From contig NZ_OAOD01000012.1 of the NCBI RefSeq assembly GCF_900205925.1, positions 1-64,000 on the forward strand: DNA of 64,000 nt, written 5' to 3'. Source of the stretch: Clostridium peptidivorans (GTDB taxonomy: Bacteria > Bacillota > Clostridia > Clostridiales > Clostridiaceae). Shown piece after piece: positions 8,666-17,477 of the stretch. The number at the start of each line of letters is the position of its first letter. Position 1 is the first letter of the stretch. Both the position numbers and the translations under genes were made by a program. The notes beneath the pieces were generated by a model that searched no databases, was not told where the DNA came from, and worked only from the letters and a program-made list of their open reading frames with translations.

Positions 8666-10042
8666 TTGAAAAAAACTTATGTGTTGGACACCAATGTAAT
8701 ATTGTATTCTCCTGGAGCAATATTTTCCTTTGGCGAGAATGACGTAGTTATACCAGAAGTGGTGCTTGAAGAGTTAGATGCGTTTAAAAAAGATAAAAAT
8801 GATTTAGGTGCAAATGCTCGTCATGCTTCTAGAATTTTAGATAAACTTAGAATAGAAGGAAATTTAAATAAAGGAGTAACGCTTCCTGGAGGAGGAACCC
8901 TTAGGGTAGAAATGAATCACCAAGATGCTACAATTCCTCCATCTTGGGATAAAGCTAAGCCAGACAATAGAATATTACAGGTATGTAAGGGCTTACAGGA
9001 AGCTGGAGAAAATGTATGCTTAATTACAAAAGATATATTTGAAAGAATAAAGGCAGATTCTGCAAATATAGATGTTGAAGATTTCCATGAAAAGGTAGTT
9101 CCAGAAAATGATAATCAATACACAGGAAGAATAGAGTTATATGCATCCTCATTGAAAATAGACGATTTTTATGTAAAAAGAATCTTAGATATAAAGGACG
9201 TTTTTTATTACGAAAAGGAAACAAATGAGTATGTTGAGCCTTTTCTTTACAATAATCAGTTTATACTCATACATTCACTAGAAAACCCAAGGCAATCTGC
9301 TGTGGGGAGATTTAATGGAAAATCTATAGTGCCATTATATTATAAGGATAAAACTCCACTTGGAATAGTTCCAAGAAATTTAGGGCAAAGATTCATGTTA
9401 GAAGCACTATATACAGATGCAGATAAGGCTCCACTAGTTATAGTAAAGGGACCTGCAGGTACAGCAAAAACACTATTTTCTTTAGCTGTAGGACTTGATA
9501 AGGTAATTGAGGAACAAACAAAGCAATATAGGAGAGTACTGATTTGCAGGCCAAATGTTACCATGGATGAAGAGATCGGCTTCTTACCAGGAACAGAACA
9601 GGAAAAGATATCGCCTTTTATGAGACCTATATTTGATAATTTAGAGATATTAGTGGATTCAAATGAAAAAGAAAGATATAAAAATGAAAGTGAGCTTACA
9701 GACAAAATAAGAGAATTATTTGATAGAAGAATAATTACAACAGAAGCTGTTGCATATCTGAGAGGTAGATCTATAGTTAAGAATTGGATGATTATTGATG
9801 AGGCACAAAACCTAACCCCTAAACAGGTGAAATCTATTATAACTCGTGTGGGGGAAGGAACAAAGCTTATATTAATAGGAGATCCAGAACAAATAGATCA
9901 ACCATTCTTAGACTCAAGATCTAATGGATTATGTTATGCCTCAGAAAATATGAAGGGAAGCGAACTTTGTTATCAAGTTACTTTAAAACATGATGAGTGC
10001 GAAAGATCTCCATTAGCATATGAGGCAGCTAAGAGGCTTTAG
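8666..10042 (+). CDS. PIN domain-PhoH ATPase fusion (PhoH2/YlaK-like)
   Basis: This 458-residue protein has an N-terminal PIN nuclease domain (residues 1-140, YVLDTNV with Asp8 and further acidic residues EVVLEELD and TKD) joined to a C-terminal PhoH P-loop ATPase. Walker A GPAGTAKT is at 262-269, and Walker B WMIIDEAQN lies near 375. Members of this family are reported to be sequence-dependent RNA unwinding and cleaving enzymes. The TTG start has GGGAGG nine bases upstream. It is monocistronic with its own terminator. There is no antitoxin-like partner next to it, unlike the mycobacterial PhoH2 arrangement. Confidence 0.88.
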   Translation: MKKTYVLDTNVILYSPGAIFSFGENDVVIPEVVLEELDAFKKDKNDLGANARHASRILDKLRIEGNLNKGVTLPGGGTLRVEMNHQDATIPPSWDKAKPDNRILQVCKGLQEAGENVCLITKDIFERIKADSANIDVEDFHEKVVPENDNQYTGRIELYASSLKIDDFYVKRILDIKDVFYYEKETNEYVEPFLYNNQFILIHSLENPRQSAVGRFNGKSIVPLYYKDKTPLGIVPRNLGQRFMLEALYTDADKAPLVIVKGPAGTAKTLFSLAVGLDKVIEEQTKQYRRVLICRPNVTMDEEIGFLPGTEQEKISPFMRPIFDNLEILVDSNEKERYKNESELTDKIRELFDRRIITTEAVAYLRGRSIVKNWMIIDEAQNLTPKQVKSIITRVGEGTKLILIGDPEQIDQPFLDSRSNGLCYASENMKGSELCYQVTLKHDECERSPLAYEAAKRL

Positions 10043-10071
10043 CTATAACTAACATCCGATTTATGCTGATT

Positions 10072-10098
10072 AAAAAGGCTGTAAATTGCAGCCTTTTT
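10072..10098 (+). terminator. Terminator after PIN-PhoH gene
   Basis: AAAAAGGCTG pairs perfectly with CAGCCTTTTT around a 7-base loop. Confidence 0.85.
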
Positions 10099-10251
10099 AA
10101 AATTATATAATTTATATGCCCTATTTAAGTAGCTTGAAGATCACTTTTACCATTAAATAATGAATAAATGCATTAATTTCTATTTAAAAATATCAAAATT
10201 TATTGTACAATAAAGAATGTATGTATTTATTAAGAAAGGAACGATAAGCGT

Positions 10252-11259
10252 ATGGGAAAAAAGAAAAAGGTGAGGAAGAAAAAAAAGTTTTCATTTAAAA
10301 TATTTTTCTTGTTCTTACTTTTTGAATTTGTATTTTCAGCAGCAACAGGACCTTTGATAGTATTTTATGGACCATTTGATAATGTAAGAAAGACTATAGT
10401 AGGGGCAGCTATGAGCACTTTAAGTCACCAATATATAGCTACCACTTTTTTATCAGATCAAAAAATTAAGGATATATTAAAAGGTGATGTAATAGAAGAA
10501 ATAAATCAAAATGAAAATCTACAAGACTTAGAATTTGACAATAAACATGACCCAAATATAGAAAGATATGATGTAGAAGGTAAGAAATTTAAAGGATCTA
10601 TGCTTGTGATTCACGATCCTACTAGAGTAAAGGTTGGATATAGTAGTAAAATTCCTAAATCAGGGGAGCTGACAAGCCAAATAGCAAAGGCTAACAATGC
10701 AGTTGCAGCTGTAAATGGCGGAGGCTTTGTGGATCAAAGTAATGATGGAAATTGGACAGGAACTGGCGGACAACCTGTAGGACTTTTAATGAGCAATGGA
10801 AAAGTGATTCGTAATGATATTACGAATCGTGACGCGAAAAATGACACTGTAGCCCTTACTTCTAAGGGAGTGCTATTAGTTGGTAAGTATACTTTAAATG
10901 AATTAGAACAATTAAAAGTAACAGAGGCAATGACCTTTGGACCAGCGCTAGTAGTGAATGGACAACCTACTATTAAAAATGGTGATGGAGGATGGGGGAT
11001 TGCTCCAAGAACAGCAATTGGCCAAAGAAAAGAAGATGGAGCAATACTGCTTTTGGTAATTGATGGAAGACAAGTTTCTAGTATGGGAGCTACTTTGAAA
11101 GATGTACAAGATATTATGCTAGAATATGGAGCTTATAATGCCACCAACTTAGATGGAGGTTCTTCTTCTACTATGTATTATGATGAAGAAGTAATAAATA
11201 ATCCTTGTGACCCACTAGGAGAAAGATCCGTTCCTTCTATCATATATGTTACACCTTAG
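10252..11259 (+). CDS. Membrane-anchored phosphodiester glycosidase (NAGPA domain)
   Basis: This 335-residue protein has a very basic N-terminus (KKKKVRKKKK), one membrane helix at about 15-38, and an extracellular NAGPA domain from about residue 110. Family motifs AAVNGGGFVD, FGPALVVNG, RTAIGQ and the C-terminal NLDGGSSSTMYY are all present. Relatives cleave sugar phosphodiesters, and similar proteins are often annotated as exopolysaccharide biosynthesis factors; the substrate here is unknown. The start ATG follows AAAGGA. The next gene starts 13 bases downstream, so the two are likely co-transcribed and may act together at the envelope. Confidence 0.85.
   Translation: MGKKKKVRKKKKFSFKIFFLFLLFEFVFSAATGPLIVFYGPFDNVRKTIVGAAMSTLSHQYIATTFLSDQKIKDILKGDVIEEINQNENLQDLEFDNKHDPNIERYDVEGKKFKGSMLVIHDPTRVKVGYSSKIPKSGELTSQIAKANNAVAAVNGGGFVDQSNDGNWTGTGGQPVGLLMSNGKVIRNDITNRDAKNDTVALTSKGVLLVGKYTLNELEQLKVTEAMTFGPALVVNGQPTIKNGDGGWGIAPRTAIGQRKEDGAILLLVIDGRQVSSMGATLKDVQDIMLEYGAYNATNLDGGSSSTMYYDEEVINNPCDPLGERSVPSIIYVTP
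10804..10829. repeat. Perfect palindrome inside the glycosidase gene
   Basis: GATTCGTAAT-GAT-ATTACGAATC is a perfect inverted repeat within coding sequence. It encodes part of the GKVIRNDITNRDAK segment. It may be coincidental. Confidence 0.6.
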
Positions 11260-11272
11260 AAAGGAAGATGTT

Positions 11273-12301
11273 ATGAGCGCTTTAAAGAGAATAATAGGTT
11301 GGATGATGATTTCACTCATAATTCAATTTGCAGGATTATATTATATAGATAATGTTTACTTAGCTAACAATACACCTGTAAGAGTAAAAAAGATAGAGGA
11401 TAAATCAAATAATAAGAAGAAGGATGTAGAGGTAGCTATACCGGAAAATGCCCAAAATATTAATGTGTCCTTCGATGGTAAATACTTAGCTTATTATGAT
11501 GAAGATATTTTAAAAGTTGTAAGTAATAAAACCGGTGAAAAAAAGGATGTATGTTTCGAAGAAGGAGTTAAGATATCTTATTATAAGTGGCTTTCTGATA
11601 GAAACAGAATGCTTATAGCAGAAAAACATTCTACTCAAAATGGAATGGCACTTAGGCTTTCCTACTATGATATAGGTAAGGATACTAAAGAAGAAATAAA
11701 AGATCTTACCTGGGCAGATACAGAGTCAGAGGTAGAATCTATTGAAGCATCTACTCTTACTAATGTCATACACATTAAAGTATCAAGGGGTAATGGCAAG
11801 AGTAGTATTTACTGGATAAATATAATGAAAGATATGAAGAAATTATATACAAATGACAACTTTATAGGAGAAATACGTACATTAAATCATCAAGATAAGC
11901 TTCTATATGAAGGAAAAACATATAATAGTATATATTCTACAAATAAAAATAATTCTATTAAAATTGATGGAGTAAAGGTACCTAAGCTTCTAGGAGTGGA
12001 TGAAGAAGATAATGTATATATAGGCTCAGAAGAAAATGAAAAGATAACTAAAGTGTATTATGGAAGCATAGAAAAACCTACATCTGAATGGAAAGTTATC
12101 GAACTTAATGAACCAATAGATAAAAATGATATATATATTTCTAAAAAAGGACAAATATTTTTAAATGATAATTTAAAGGGTATAATAAAAGAGGCATCCA
12201 CTGGAAAGCAGACAGCCTATAAAGGTACATTTCTTCAAATATATGATGATGGAGTTGCATCAATCAGTGAAGGTAAGCTTCAAAAAGCTGAGTTGAAATA
12301 A
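11273..12301 (+). CDS. Membrane-anchored protein of unknown function, beta-propeller-like
   Basis: This 342-residue protein has an N-terminal membrane helix (residues 7-26) and a long extracellular part with repeated short strands (NVSFDGKYLAYYDED, ISYYKWLSDRNRMLIAE) recalling beta-propeller blades. I do not recognise a named family. The ATG at 11273 with AAAGGAAG upstream is preferred to an in-frame ATG 27 bases earlier that overlaps the previous gene. It follows the NAGPA-domain gene after 13 bases and shares its downstream terminator, so an envelope-associated partner role is inferred only from context. Confidence 0.75.
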   Translation: MSALKRIIGWMMISLIIQFAGLYYIDNVYLANNTPVRVKKIEDKSNNKKKDVEVAIPENAQNINVSFDGKYLAYYDEDILKVVSNKTGEKKDVCFEEGVKISYYKWLSDRNRMLIAEKHSTQNGMALRLSYYDIGKDTKEEIKDLTWADTESEVESIEASTLTNVIHIKVSRGNGKSSIYWINIMKDMKKLYTNDNFIGEIRTLNHQDKLLYEGKTYNSIYSTNKNNSIKIDGVKVPKLLGVDEEDNVYIGSEENEKITKVYYGSIEKPTSEWKVIELNEPIDKNDIYISKKGQIFLNDNLKGIIKEASTGKQTAYKGTFLQIYDDGVASISEGKLQKAELK

Positions 12302-12339
12302 AATTTTTACTAGTCATTAATCAATAGCGATTGTCTAAC

Positions 12340-12371
12340 AAATAAATTCCGGAAAGGTCCGGAATTTATTT
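12340..12371 (+). terminator. Terminator of the glycosidase two-gene operon
   Basis: AAATAAATTCCGG pairs with CCGGAATTTATTT around AAAGGT. The stem is symmetrical and lacks a long T run, so it may work in both directions. Confidence 0.75.
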
Positions 12372-12493
12372 GTTTATTCACACAGAATTTCTTTATGATA
12401 TAATATAAAATTAAGAAAATAAATATATAAATTTAATTCAGTTGTGATAATCTATAAGGAGATTATAGATTTTTATAAATTATACAGGAAAGG

Positions 12494-13141
12494 ATGAGGA
12501 GTTTGAGAAGAGAGTTAATGGATACAATATTAATGATACCAGCTATACTTATAGCATTTACATTTCATGAATACGCTCATGCATATGTAGCAGATAAACT
12601 AGGGGATAAAACTCCTAAGTTTCAAGGAAGACTTACTTTAAATCCAATGGCACATATAGATCCTATAGGATTTATAGCAATACTTATAGCAGGTATTGGT
12701 TGGGCAAAACCTGTAGAAGTAAATCCAAGAGCCTTTAAGAATTATTATAAGGATGATTTAAAGGTTTCTATAGCAGGACCTTTAGCAAATATTTTAGCAG
12801 CAGTTGTATCTGCAGCTGCAATGTTTTTGATTTATAAGATTGGTAATGTATTTCCCATAAGCAATAGAGATGTACTGTATATATTAATTAGAATATTTAA
12901 TACATCTGTATATGTAAATTGCATATTGGCAATATTTAATTTAATACCAATACCAGGATTGGATGGCTTCCATGTAGTAAGGGATATTTGGCCATCAGTA
13001 TTTTACAAGTATTCAGATGTATTATATAGATATCAATTTGTAATATTTTTACTATTTATAATGACACCTATCTCAAGTGTAATAGTTAGAACACCAGCAA
13101 ATATGATATATGGAACTATAATGAGAATATTTAGCTTGTAA
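12494..13141 (+). CDS. Site-2 protease family intramembrane metalloprotease (M50)
   Basis: This is a compact M50/S2P-type integral membrane protease of about 207-215 residues. The zinc motif HEYAH lies near residue 25 within the first membrane helix. A second motif NLIPIPGLDG in a later helix supplies the third zinc ligand, as is standard for this branch, and GRLTLNPMAHIDPIG is also typical. Substrates are unknown; the short form lacks a PDZ domain. The start is ambiguous: ATG 12494, TTG 12503 or ATG 12518 are all in frame, and GGATGAGGAG at 12491-12500 could serve the later starts. Its 3' neighbour is trmB after 44 bases. Confidence 0.85.
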   Translation: MRSLRRELMDTILMIPAILIAFTFHEYAHAYVADKLGDKTPKFQGRLTLNPMAHIDPIGFIAILIAGIGWAKPVEVNPRAFKNYYKDDLKVSIAGPLANILAAVVSAAAMFLIYKIGNVFPISNRDVLYILIRIFNTSVYVNCILAIFNLIPIPGLDGFHVVRDIWPSVFYKYSDVLYRYQFVIFLLFIMTPISSVIVRTPANMIYGTIMRIFSL

Positions 13142-13185
13142 AATATGCTATTAACTATTGACTGATAAAGTTTGGAGGTAACAAC

Positions 13186-13818
13186 ATGAGACTTAGAAAG
13201 AAGTGGTGGGCACGCCCGGAAATGGAAGCATCATCATTAGTAATAACAAATCCACGTGAATATAAAGGAAAGTGGAATGAAGAATTTAAAAATGATAATC
13301 CTGTGCATTTGGAATTAGGCTGCGGTAGAGGTGGATTTATTGCTCAAAAGGCAGTACAAAATCCAGATATAAATTATGTTGCTGTAGATTTAAAAGATGA
13401 AGTGCTTATATATGTATTAAAAAAAATCGAAGAACTGGAAATTACAAATGTGAGAGTAGTTCCTTTAAATATAGCGTTTATAAGTGAAATATTTGATAAG
13501 GATGAAATTGAAAAGATATATATAAATTTTTGTAATCCATGGCCTAAAGATAGACATAATAAAAGAAGACTTACTCATAGTAGATTTTTAGCTGAATATA
13601 AGAAGTTCATTAAAGAAGGAAGTGAAGTTTGGTTTAAAACTGATGATACAGATCTTTTTAATGCTTCACAGGAATATTTTAAGGAAAGTGGATTTACAAT
13701 AACATACTTAACATATGATTTGCACCAATCTGACTTTGATAAAAATGTAATGACTGAATATGAAAAGAAATTTACTCAGCTTGGCATGAAAACTATGTTT
13801 TTAATTGGAAGACTATAG
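13186..13818 (+). CDS. trmB: tRNA (guanine-N7-)-methyltransferase TrmB
   Basis: This 210-residue class I methyltransferase makes m7G46 in tRNA. The SAM-binding motif [10 protein letters not shown] lies near residues 43-52. The family signature [16 protein letters not shown], which contacts tRNA, is intact. The start ATG has GGAGG ten bases upstream. The gene ends at a strong bidirectional terminator shared with the convergent gene at 13876. Length is normal for Firmicute TrmB. Confidence 0.95.
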   Translation: MRLRKKWWARPEMEASSLVITNPREYKGKWNEEFKNDNPVHLELGCGRGGFIAQKAVQNPDINYVAVDLKDEVLIYVLKKIEELEITNVRVVPLNIAFISEIFDKDEIEKIYINFCNPWPKDRHNKRRLTHSRFLAEYKKFIKEGSEVWFKTDDTDLFNASQEYFKESGFTITYLTYDLHQSDFDKNVMTEYEKKFTQLGMKTMFLIGRL

Positions 13819-13845
13819 ATTTATAATAACAATTAATAAAATGGT

Positions 13846-13872
13846 AACCCCAGGGCATTGGCCCTGGGGTTT
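13846..13872. terminator. Bidirectional terminator between trmB and the convergent gene
   Basis: ACCCCAGGGC pairs with GCCCTGGGGT around ATTG, with AT-rich flanks on both sides. Confidence 0.85.
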
Positions 13873-13875
13873 ACT

Positions 13876-14625
13876 TTATACTGTGTATGATAAAAGTTCC
13901 TTAAATAAAGCACTAACTACTTTATTCCAATTTTGATTTTCAGCGTACTTTTTATTTATCCAGTAAAAAGCATCTGTGTTTGCTGGCTTATTTTTACATA
14001 GGTTTAAAACTGTTCTTGCAGCAATTCTTGAACTATCTTTTATGTCAGTATTATAATGCTGCCAGCTATAAAATACATTGTATGGATTGTTAGCTATTTT
14101 ATATGCTTGCGTATTACTTTTTGGTACAAAGGATTGCTCTACACCTGTTATGGAAAACAGTATTAATGGATTTAAATTAAATTCTTTTGCAGTAGATATT
14201 ATGGTAGAAAAATAAGGCTCTTCTGCAAGCAGAGAGTTTCTATCTACTAAGAACTTACGTAGTCTAGCTGTATTTACATCATAATACTCAAAGTATGTAG
14301 GAACTCCTGAAGCTTGGTTTTGTTCATTAATATATGAACTTATGGATTGATTTCCTCTTGAAAGTCTTTTTAATGAAGCTTTTTTTGCATTATCCTTTGT
14401 TGGAGTTACTACATAATTATAGTCATCAGAAACTCTTTTGTAGGCTCCTAATGATAGCGATGTGGCATTTTCTTCTTTAATATTTAATGATAATTTACTT
14501 TTAGTAAAGTATTCATTTAGATTCTCTAAGTTAAGACCTGATGCAAAGAAAATAGATACAATAAGCGCTGAAATAATATAAGCCTTTAAAATGCTCTTAA
14601 TGTACTTACTCGGTTTACATTTCAT
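13876..14625 (-). CDS. Exported lysozyme-like (glucosaminidase/SLT-type) protein, putative
   Basis: This 249-residue protein has an N-terminal membrane or signal segment at about 13-30. A C-terminal domain (about 125-249) contains FNLNPLILFSITGVEQSF, NNPYNVFYSWQHYN and AFYWINKKYAENQNW, a pattern that recalls glucosaminidase/lysozyme-fold proteins, with Glu in VEQSF as a candidate catalytic residue. The central 100 residues are unlike anything I know. It could be a cell-wall hydrolase or a non-catalytic relative. A family D palindrome occupies its upstream leader. Confidence 0.6.
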   Translation of the reverse strand: MKCKPSKYIKSILKAYIISALIVSIFFASGLNLENLNEYFTKSKLSLNIKEENATSLSLGAYKRVSDDYNYVVTPTKDNAKKASLKRLSRGNQSISSYINEQNQASGVPTYFEYYDVNTARLRKFLVDRNSLLAEEPYFSTIISTAKEFNLNPLILFSITGVEQSFVPKSNTQAYKIANNPYNVFYSWQHYNTDIKDSSRIAARTVLNLCKNKPANTDAFYWINKKYAENQNWNKVVSALFKELLSYTV

Positions 14626-14654
14626 ATAATCACCTATACCTTATAATAATTTAT

Positions 14655-14765
14655 TTGTATGATTTATAGGAATTTATAACTTTAATGATTTGTAAAAGTA
14701 TCCTATTTTCATACAAATCACTACACCTCAGTTTATTTGAGGCATTTCCTTATAAATCAACACTA
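14655..14765 (-). repeat. Palindromic repeat family D, copy 1
   Basis: On the minus strand the unit has a hairpin with CCTCAAATAAACTGAGG followed by TGATTTGTATG..CATACAAATCA-like arms and ends in CCTATAAATCAT. A closely related unit is at 57748-57858 and another is embedded in the repeat at 15193. It lies about 30 bases upstream of the minus-strand gene start at 14625. Confidence 0.6.
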
Positions 14766-14931
14766 ATTAATTTACTTTTAATGGATACAACTAAGATTAT
14801 ATCCACTTTTTATTTTTATAAACATAAAACTTAAAAAAATCCATGGGATTCTGGAAATGCTAGCATTTAAACTATATTTTTAAATAATTTTGAGTAAACA
14901 GGAAATACTATAAAAAGGGAGGTGGCAAATT

Positions 14932-15180
14932 ATGAGTAAGGATAATAATTCAGCTAATAGTATAGTAGCAATAGGAAAAGATAGTGATAATGAAATTGTA
15001 AGTTATAAGTTAGACAATGGAGAAATTCTTTCAAGAGATCAAGCCATATCACTGGCAAAAGACGGTGGATTGAAAGGAGTGTCTGTTTCAAAGTCAAGAA
15101 AGGGAGAAGAATATTTGAGAAGTCTTCCAGATGACGATGAAAGTAACAATCTAAAGAATTTGCCAAATATAGAAGAGTAG
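14932..15180 (+). CDS. DUF3892 domain protein
   Basis: This small soluble protein of 82 residues matches the DUF3892 pattern: IVAIGKDSDNEIVSYKLDNG then ILSRDQAISLAKDGGLKGV and SKSRKGEEYLRSLPDD. The function of the family is not established. The start ATG has a very strong GGGAGG site nine bases upstream. The C-terminus is acidic and probably disordered. It is monocistronic, followed directly by a cluster of hairpin repeats. Confidence 0.8.
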   Translation: MSKDNNSANSIVAIGKDSDNEIVSYKLDNGEILSRDQAISLAKDGGLKGVSVSKSRKGEEYLRSLPDDDESNNLKNLPNIEE

Positions 15181-15192
15181 TTAATAGATAGT

Positions 15193-15360
15193 TTAATGGT
15201 GAATGTTCCGTACGGGATTTATATAATTAACGAAACATCTCAGCAAACTGAGATGTGCTGATTTATAACGAAATCAGAGATTTCTATAAATCATGCAACC
15301 GTTCGTTTCGCTAAAAACGGCTAATATTTATAAATCCCGTACTGCATTCACCATTAAAAA
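15193..15360. repeat. Palindromic repeat family C with an embedded family D unit
   Basis: Terminal inverted repeats TAATGGTGAAT and ATTCACCATTA frame arms GTACGGGATTTATA and TATAAATCCCGTAC. Inside, 15237-15295 is a family D unit (CATCTCAGCAAACTGAGATG plus TGATTTATA..TATAAATCA) in the opposite orientation to the copies at 14655 and 57748. CGTTTCGCTAAAAACGGC at 15303 recurs at 59163. Confidence 0.7.
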
Positions 15361-15376
15361 TGTCTTTATTTCAAGT

Positions 15377-15547
15377 TTGCCAAATAAAAATCTTTTAAGG
15401 CGGCAGCCTGACAAGTTATAAGGGCTTATAATCAATAAGTAGGAAGTTAGATGGATAATATTTTAAGTGGACTTGCTAGTTCTTTAACAAATATATTTAA
15501 AAGGAACTTTCGCCAAAGCGAAATTCCTTCCTTCAGTCAGTAAGTGT
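15377..15547 (+). repeat. Multi-hairpin module, family B, copy 2
   Basis: It begins with ATCTTTTAAGGCGGCAGCCT and ends with the GGAACTTTCGCCAAAGCGAA-type hairpin and CCTTCAGTCAGTAAGTGTGA. The central CTTATC..GATAAG hairpin of the other two copies is not recognisable here. It directly precedes a family A element. Confidence 0.7.
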
Positions 15548-15555
15548 GAGTAATA

Positions 15556-15785
15556 TTTTTAATGTTGAACATAAGTATGAGATTTGCATTGTAGAAAGCA
15601 TTGAACAAGCAACTAGAAGCTCTGTATTTCTGATTTTAAAACACCGTTAAGAATTTTCTACTGTTTGAGCAACAGCGAGTTTAGAAAATTTAGGTGGTTT
15701 GAAGTCAGAAATATTAGAGCTTCTTTGCGCAGTGAACGACTTTCCTAAATGCAAATCTCATACGACCGGTTCAACATTAAAAATG
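15556..15785. repeat. Long-hairpin repeat, family A, copy 3
   Basis: Terminal repeats TTTTTAATGTTGAAC and GTTCAACATTAAAAA enclose arms GTATGAGATTTGCAT and ATGCAAATCTCATAC, then AAGCTCT../..AGAGCTT, and the apex CTGTTTGAGC-N4-GCGAGTTT. It ends 6 bases from the tpx stop codon. Confidence 0.88.
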
Positions 15786-15790
15786 TCGTA

Positions 15791-16285
15791 CTATTTTGCG
15801 TTCTTAGCAGCTTCTAATACCTTATCGTAATTTGGCTGCTCAGTGATTTCTTCAACATATTCAACATAAACTACTTTGTTATTACTATCGATAACAAAGG
15901 CAGCTCTTGTAAGAAGTCCTAATTCTGCAACATAAGTTCCATAATTTTCTCCAACCAATCTATCTTTGTAGTCAGATAATGTAATTACATTTTTTACTCC
16001 GTGAGCTGCACACCATCTAGATTGAGCAAAAGGTAAATCCATAGAAACTGTGTATATAGTTACATTAGGAATAGAAGTTGCTTTGTTATTAAATGTTCTT
16101 GTTTCAAGGTCACAAGTAGGAGTGTCTATAGATGGTACTGTAAGAACTATTCTTACTCCTTTTGTATCCTTTAATGACACAGGATTTAAGTTATTATCAA
16201 TGGCTGTAAAATCAGGAGCAGAATCACCAACTTTTACTTCGGCTCCTTTAAGAGTAACTGGTTTATTTTGAAATTTAATATTCAT
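15791..16285 (-). CDS. tpx: Thiol peroxidase Tpx (atypical 2-Cys peroxiredoxin)
   Basis: This 164-residue Tpx reduces peroxides, particularly alkyl hydroperoxides, using thioredoxin-type reductants in the cytoplasm. Peroxidatic Cys58 lies in SIDTPTCDLETR and resolving Cys92 in FAQSRWCAAHG, the spacing expected for Tpx. A GGAGG site lies seven to eight bases before the ATG. It is monocistronic. The 3' end abuts a family A hairpin element, which may serve as its terminator. Confidence 0.95.
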   Translation of the reverse strand: MNIKFQNKPVTLKGAEVKVGDSAPDFTAIDNNLNPVSLKDTKGVRIVLTVPSIDTPTCDLETRTFNNKATSIPNVTIYTVSMDLPFAQSRWCAAHGVKNVITLSDYKDRLVGENYGTYVAELGLLTRAAFVIDSNNKVVYVEYVEEITEQPNYDKVLEAAKNAK

Positions 16286-16621
16286 TTAAATACCTCCTGG
16301 TTTAATATATATTAAGTAATAATTATTATCTATAAATACATAATAGCATTATAGATAAAATAATTCAAATGTTTATTGATAAATGTCTTAATACATTTGT
16401 AAATATAACGTTAATAGTTTATCGCTTTTTTATGAAAGTATTCTCTTAATAAAGGTAACTTATATTAGTTTGACTTTAAAATTGAACTTTCATACTTTAT
16501 AATAAAAATAAGAAATACATTTTTTTATAATATATAATAAATAGATAATAATTAAGTTTACTGAATTTATTGTTTAAGAAAATCGCATTAAATGAGGTTA
16601 ATTATTATTTCAAAAGGATTG
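16286..16621. other. AT-rich divergent region between tpx and the SDR gene
   Basis: It must hold promoters for both divergent genes. Several TATAAT-like strings are present but I cannot assign a promoter pair with confidence. No repeat, hairpin or small ORF with a ribosome binding site was seen. Confidence 0.4.
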
Positions 16622-17377
16622 GTGAACAGGTTGGATTTAAATTTAAGTGGAAAAGTAGTTTTAATTACTGGAGGAACAAGAGGAATTGGGAAGGGAATAG
16701 CTTTAGAATTTGCTAAGGCGGGAGCAATTCTTGCTTTGAATTATAGAAGTAATCATAAAGAGGCTGAAGCTACATTAGAAGAAATAAAGGCTTTAGGATG
16801 CTATGTAAAGATATTTAATTGGGATGTAGGCTCTTATAAGGATAGTGAAGAAAATATAAATAAAATAATAAATGAATTTGGGAAAATTGATGTACTTATA
16901 AACAATGCAGGTATTTCCAAGGTTAATTTATTTATAGATAGCAGTGAAAATGATTGGGATAACATAATGAATACCAATTTAAAGGGAATATTTAATTGTT
17001 GCCGCCAAGTAGTGCCTCATATGATTAAAAATCAAACAGGCTCTATTATCAATATATCTTCCATGTGGGGCAATGTAGGAGCATCCTGTGAGGTTATATA
17101 TTCTGCATCAAAAGGGGGAATTAATGCATTCACAAAAGCACTTGCAAAGGAGCTAGGGCCAAGCGGTGTAAGAGTAAATGCTATATCTCCTGGGGTGATA
17201 AATACCTGTATGAATAATTGGCTTTCAGATGAAGAAAAAGAAAGCCTTGTAGAAGAAATACCGCTCTGTAAGTTTGGAGAATGCGAAGACATTGGAAATA
17301 CCGCTGTATTTTTAGCAAGTGATGCTTCAAAATATATGACAGGACAAATAATTACTGTAGATGGAGGTATGCTGTAA
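16622..17377 (+). CDS. SDR family oxidoreductase (FabG/YmfI-like)
   Basis: This classical short-chain dehydrogenase has about 250 residues. The cofactor motif TGGTRGIGKG and NNAG are present, with catalytic Ser in INISSMWG and the YSASKGG Tyr/Lys pair. RSN after the second strand suggests NADPH preference. It closely resembles 3-oxoacyl-ACP reductases and the Bacillus YmfI group, which reduces 5-aminopentanonylated EF-P; I cannot separate these from sequence alone. GTG 16622 (AAAAGGA five bases upstream) is the chosen start; TTG 16631 is also possible. It is not in a fatty acid operon. Confidence 0.8.
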   Translation: MNRLDLNLSGKVVLITGGTRGIGKGIALEFAKAGAILALNYRSNHKEAEATLEEIKALGCYVKIFNWDVGSYKDSEENINKIINEFGKIDVLINNAGISKVNLFIDSSENDWDNIMNTNLKGIFNCCRQVVPHMIKNQTGSIINISSMWGNVGASCEVIYSASKGGINAFTKALAKELGPSGVRVNAISPGVINTCMNNWLSDEEKESLVEEIPLCKFGECEDIGNTAVFLASDASKYMTGQIITVDGGML

Positions 17378-17384
17378 CAGCATG

Positions 17385-17412
17385 TCACATTTATAGATGT
17401 GAGTTTTTATTT
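17385..17412 (+). terminator. Weak terminator after the SDR gene
   Basis: TCACAT pairs with ATGTGA around a short loop, followed by GTTTTTATTT. Confidence 0.5.
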
Positions 17413-17477
17413 CAAAAAAAATGTAGTAAAATAAAGGGAAAGTAAAATTGATATATTTAAAGTGTAGGAGTGGTTAT

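Noticed and set aside
15556-15785. Family A hairpins as integron attC sites or group II intron fragments
   Set aside because: No integrase or reverse transcriptase is present, the attC core motifs are not evident and no intron domain V was recognised.
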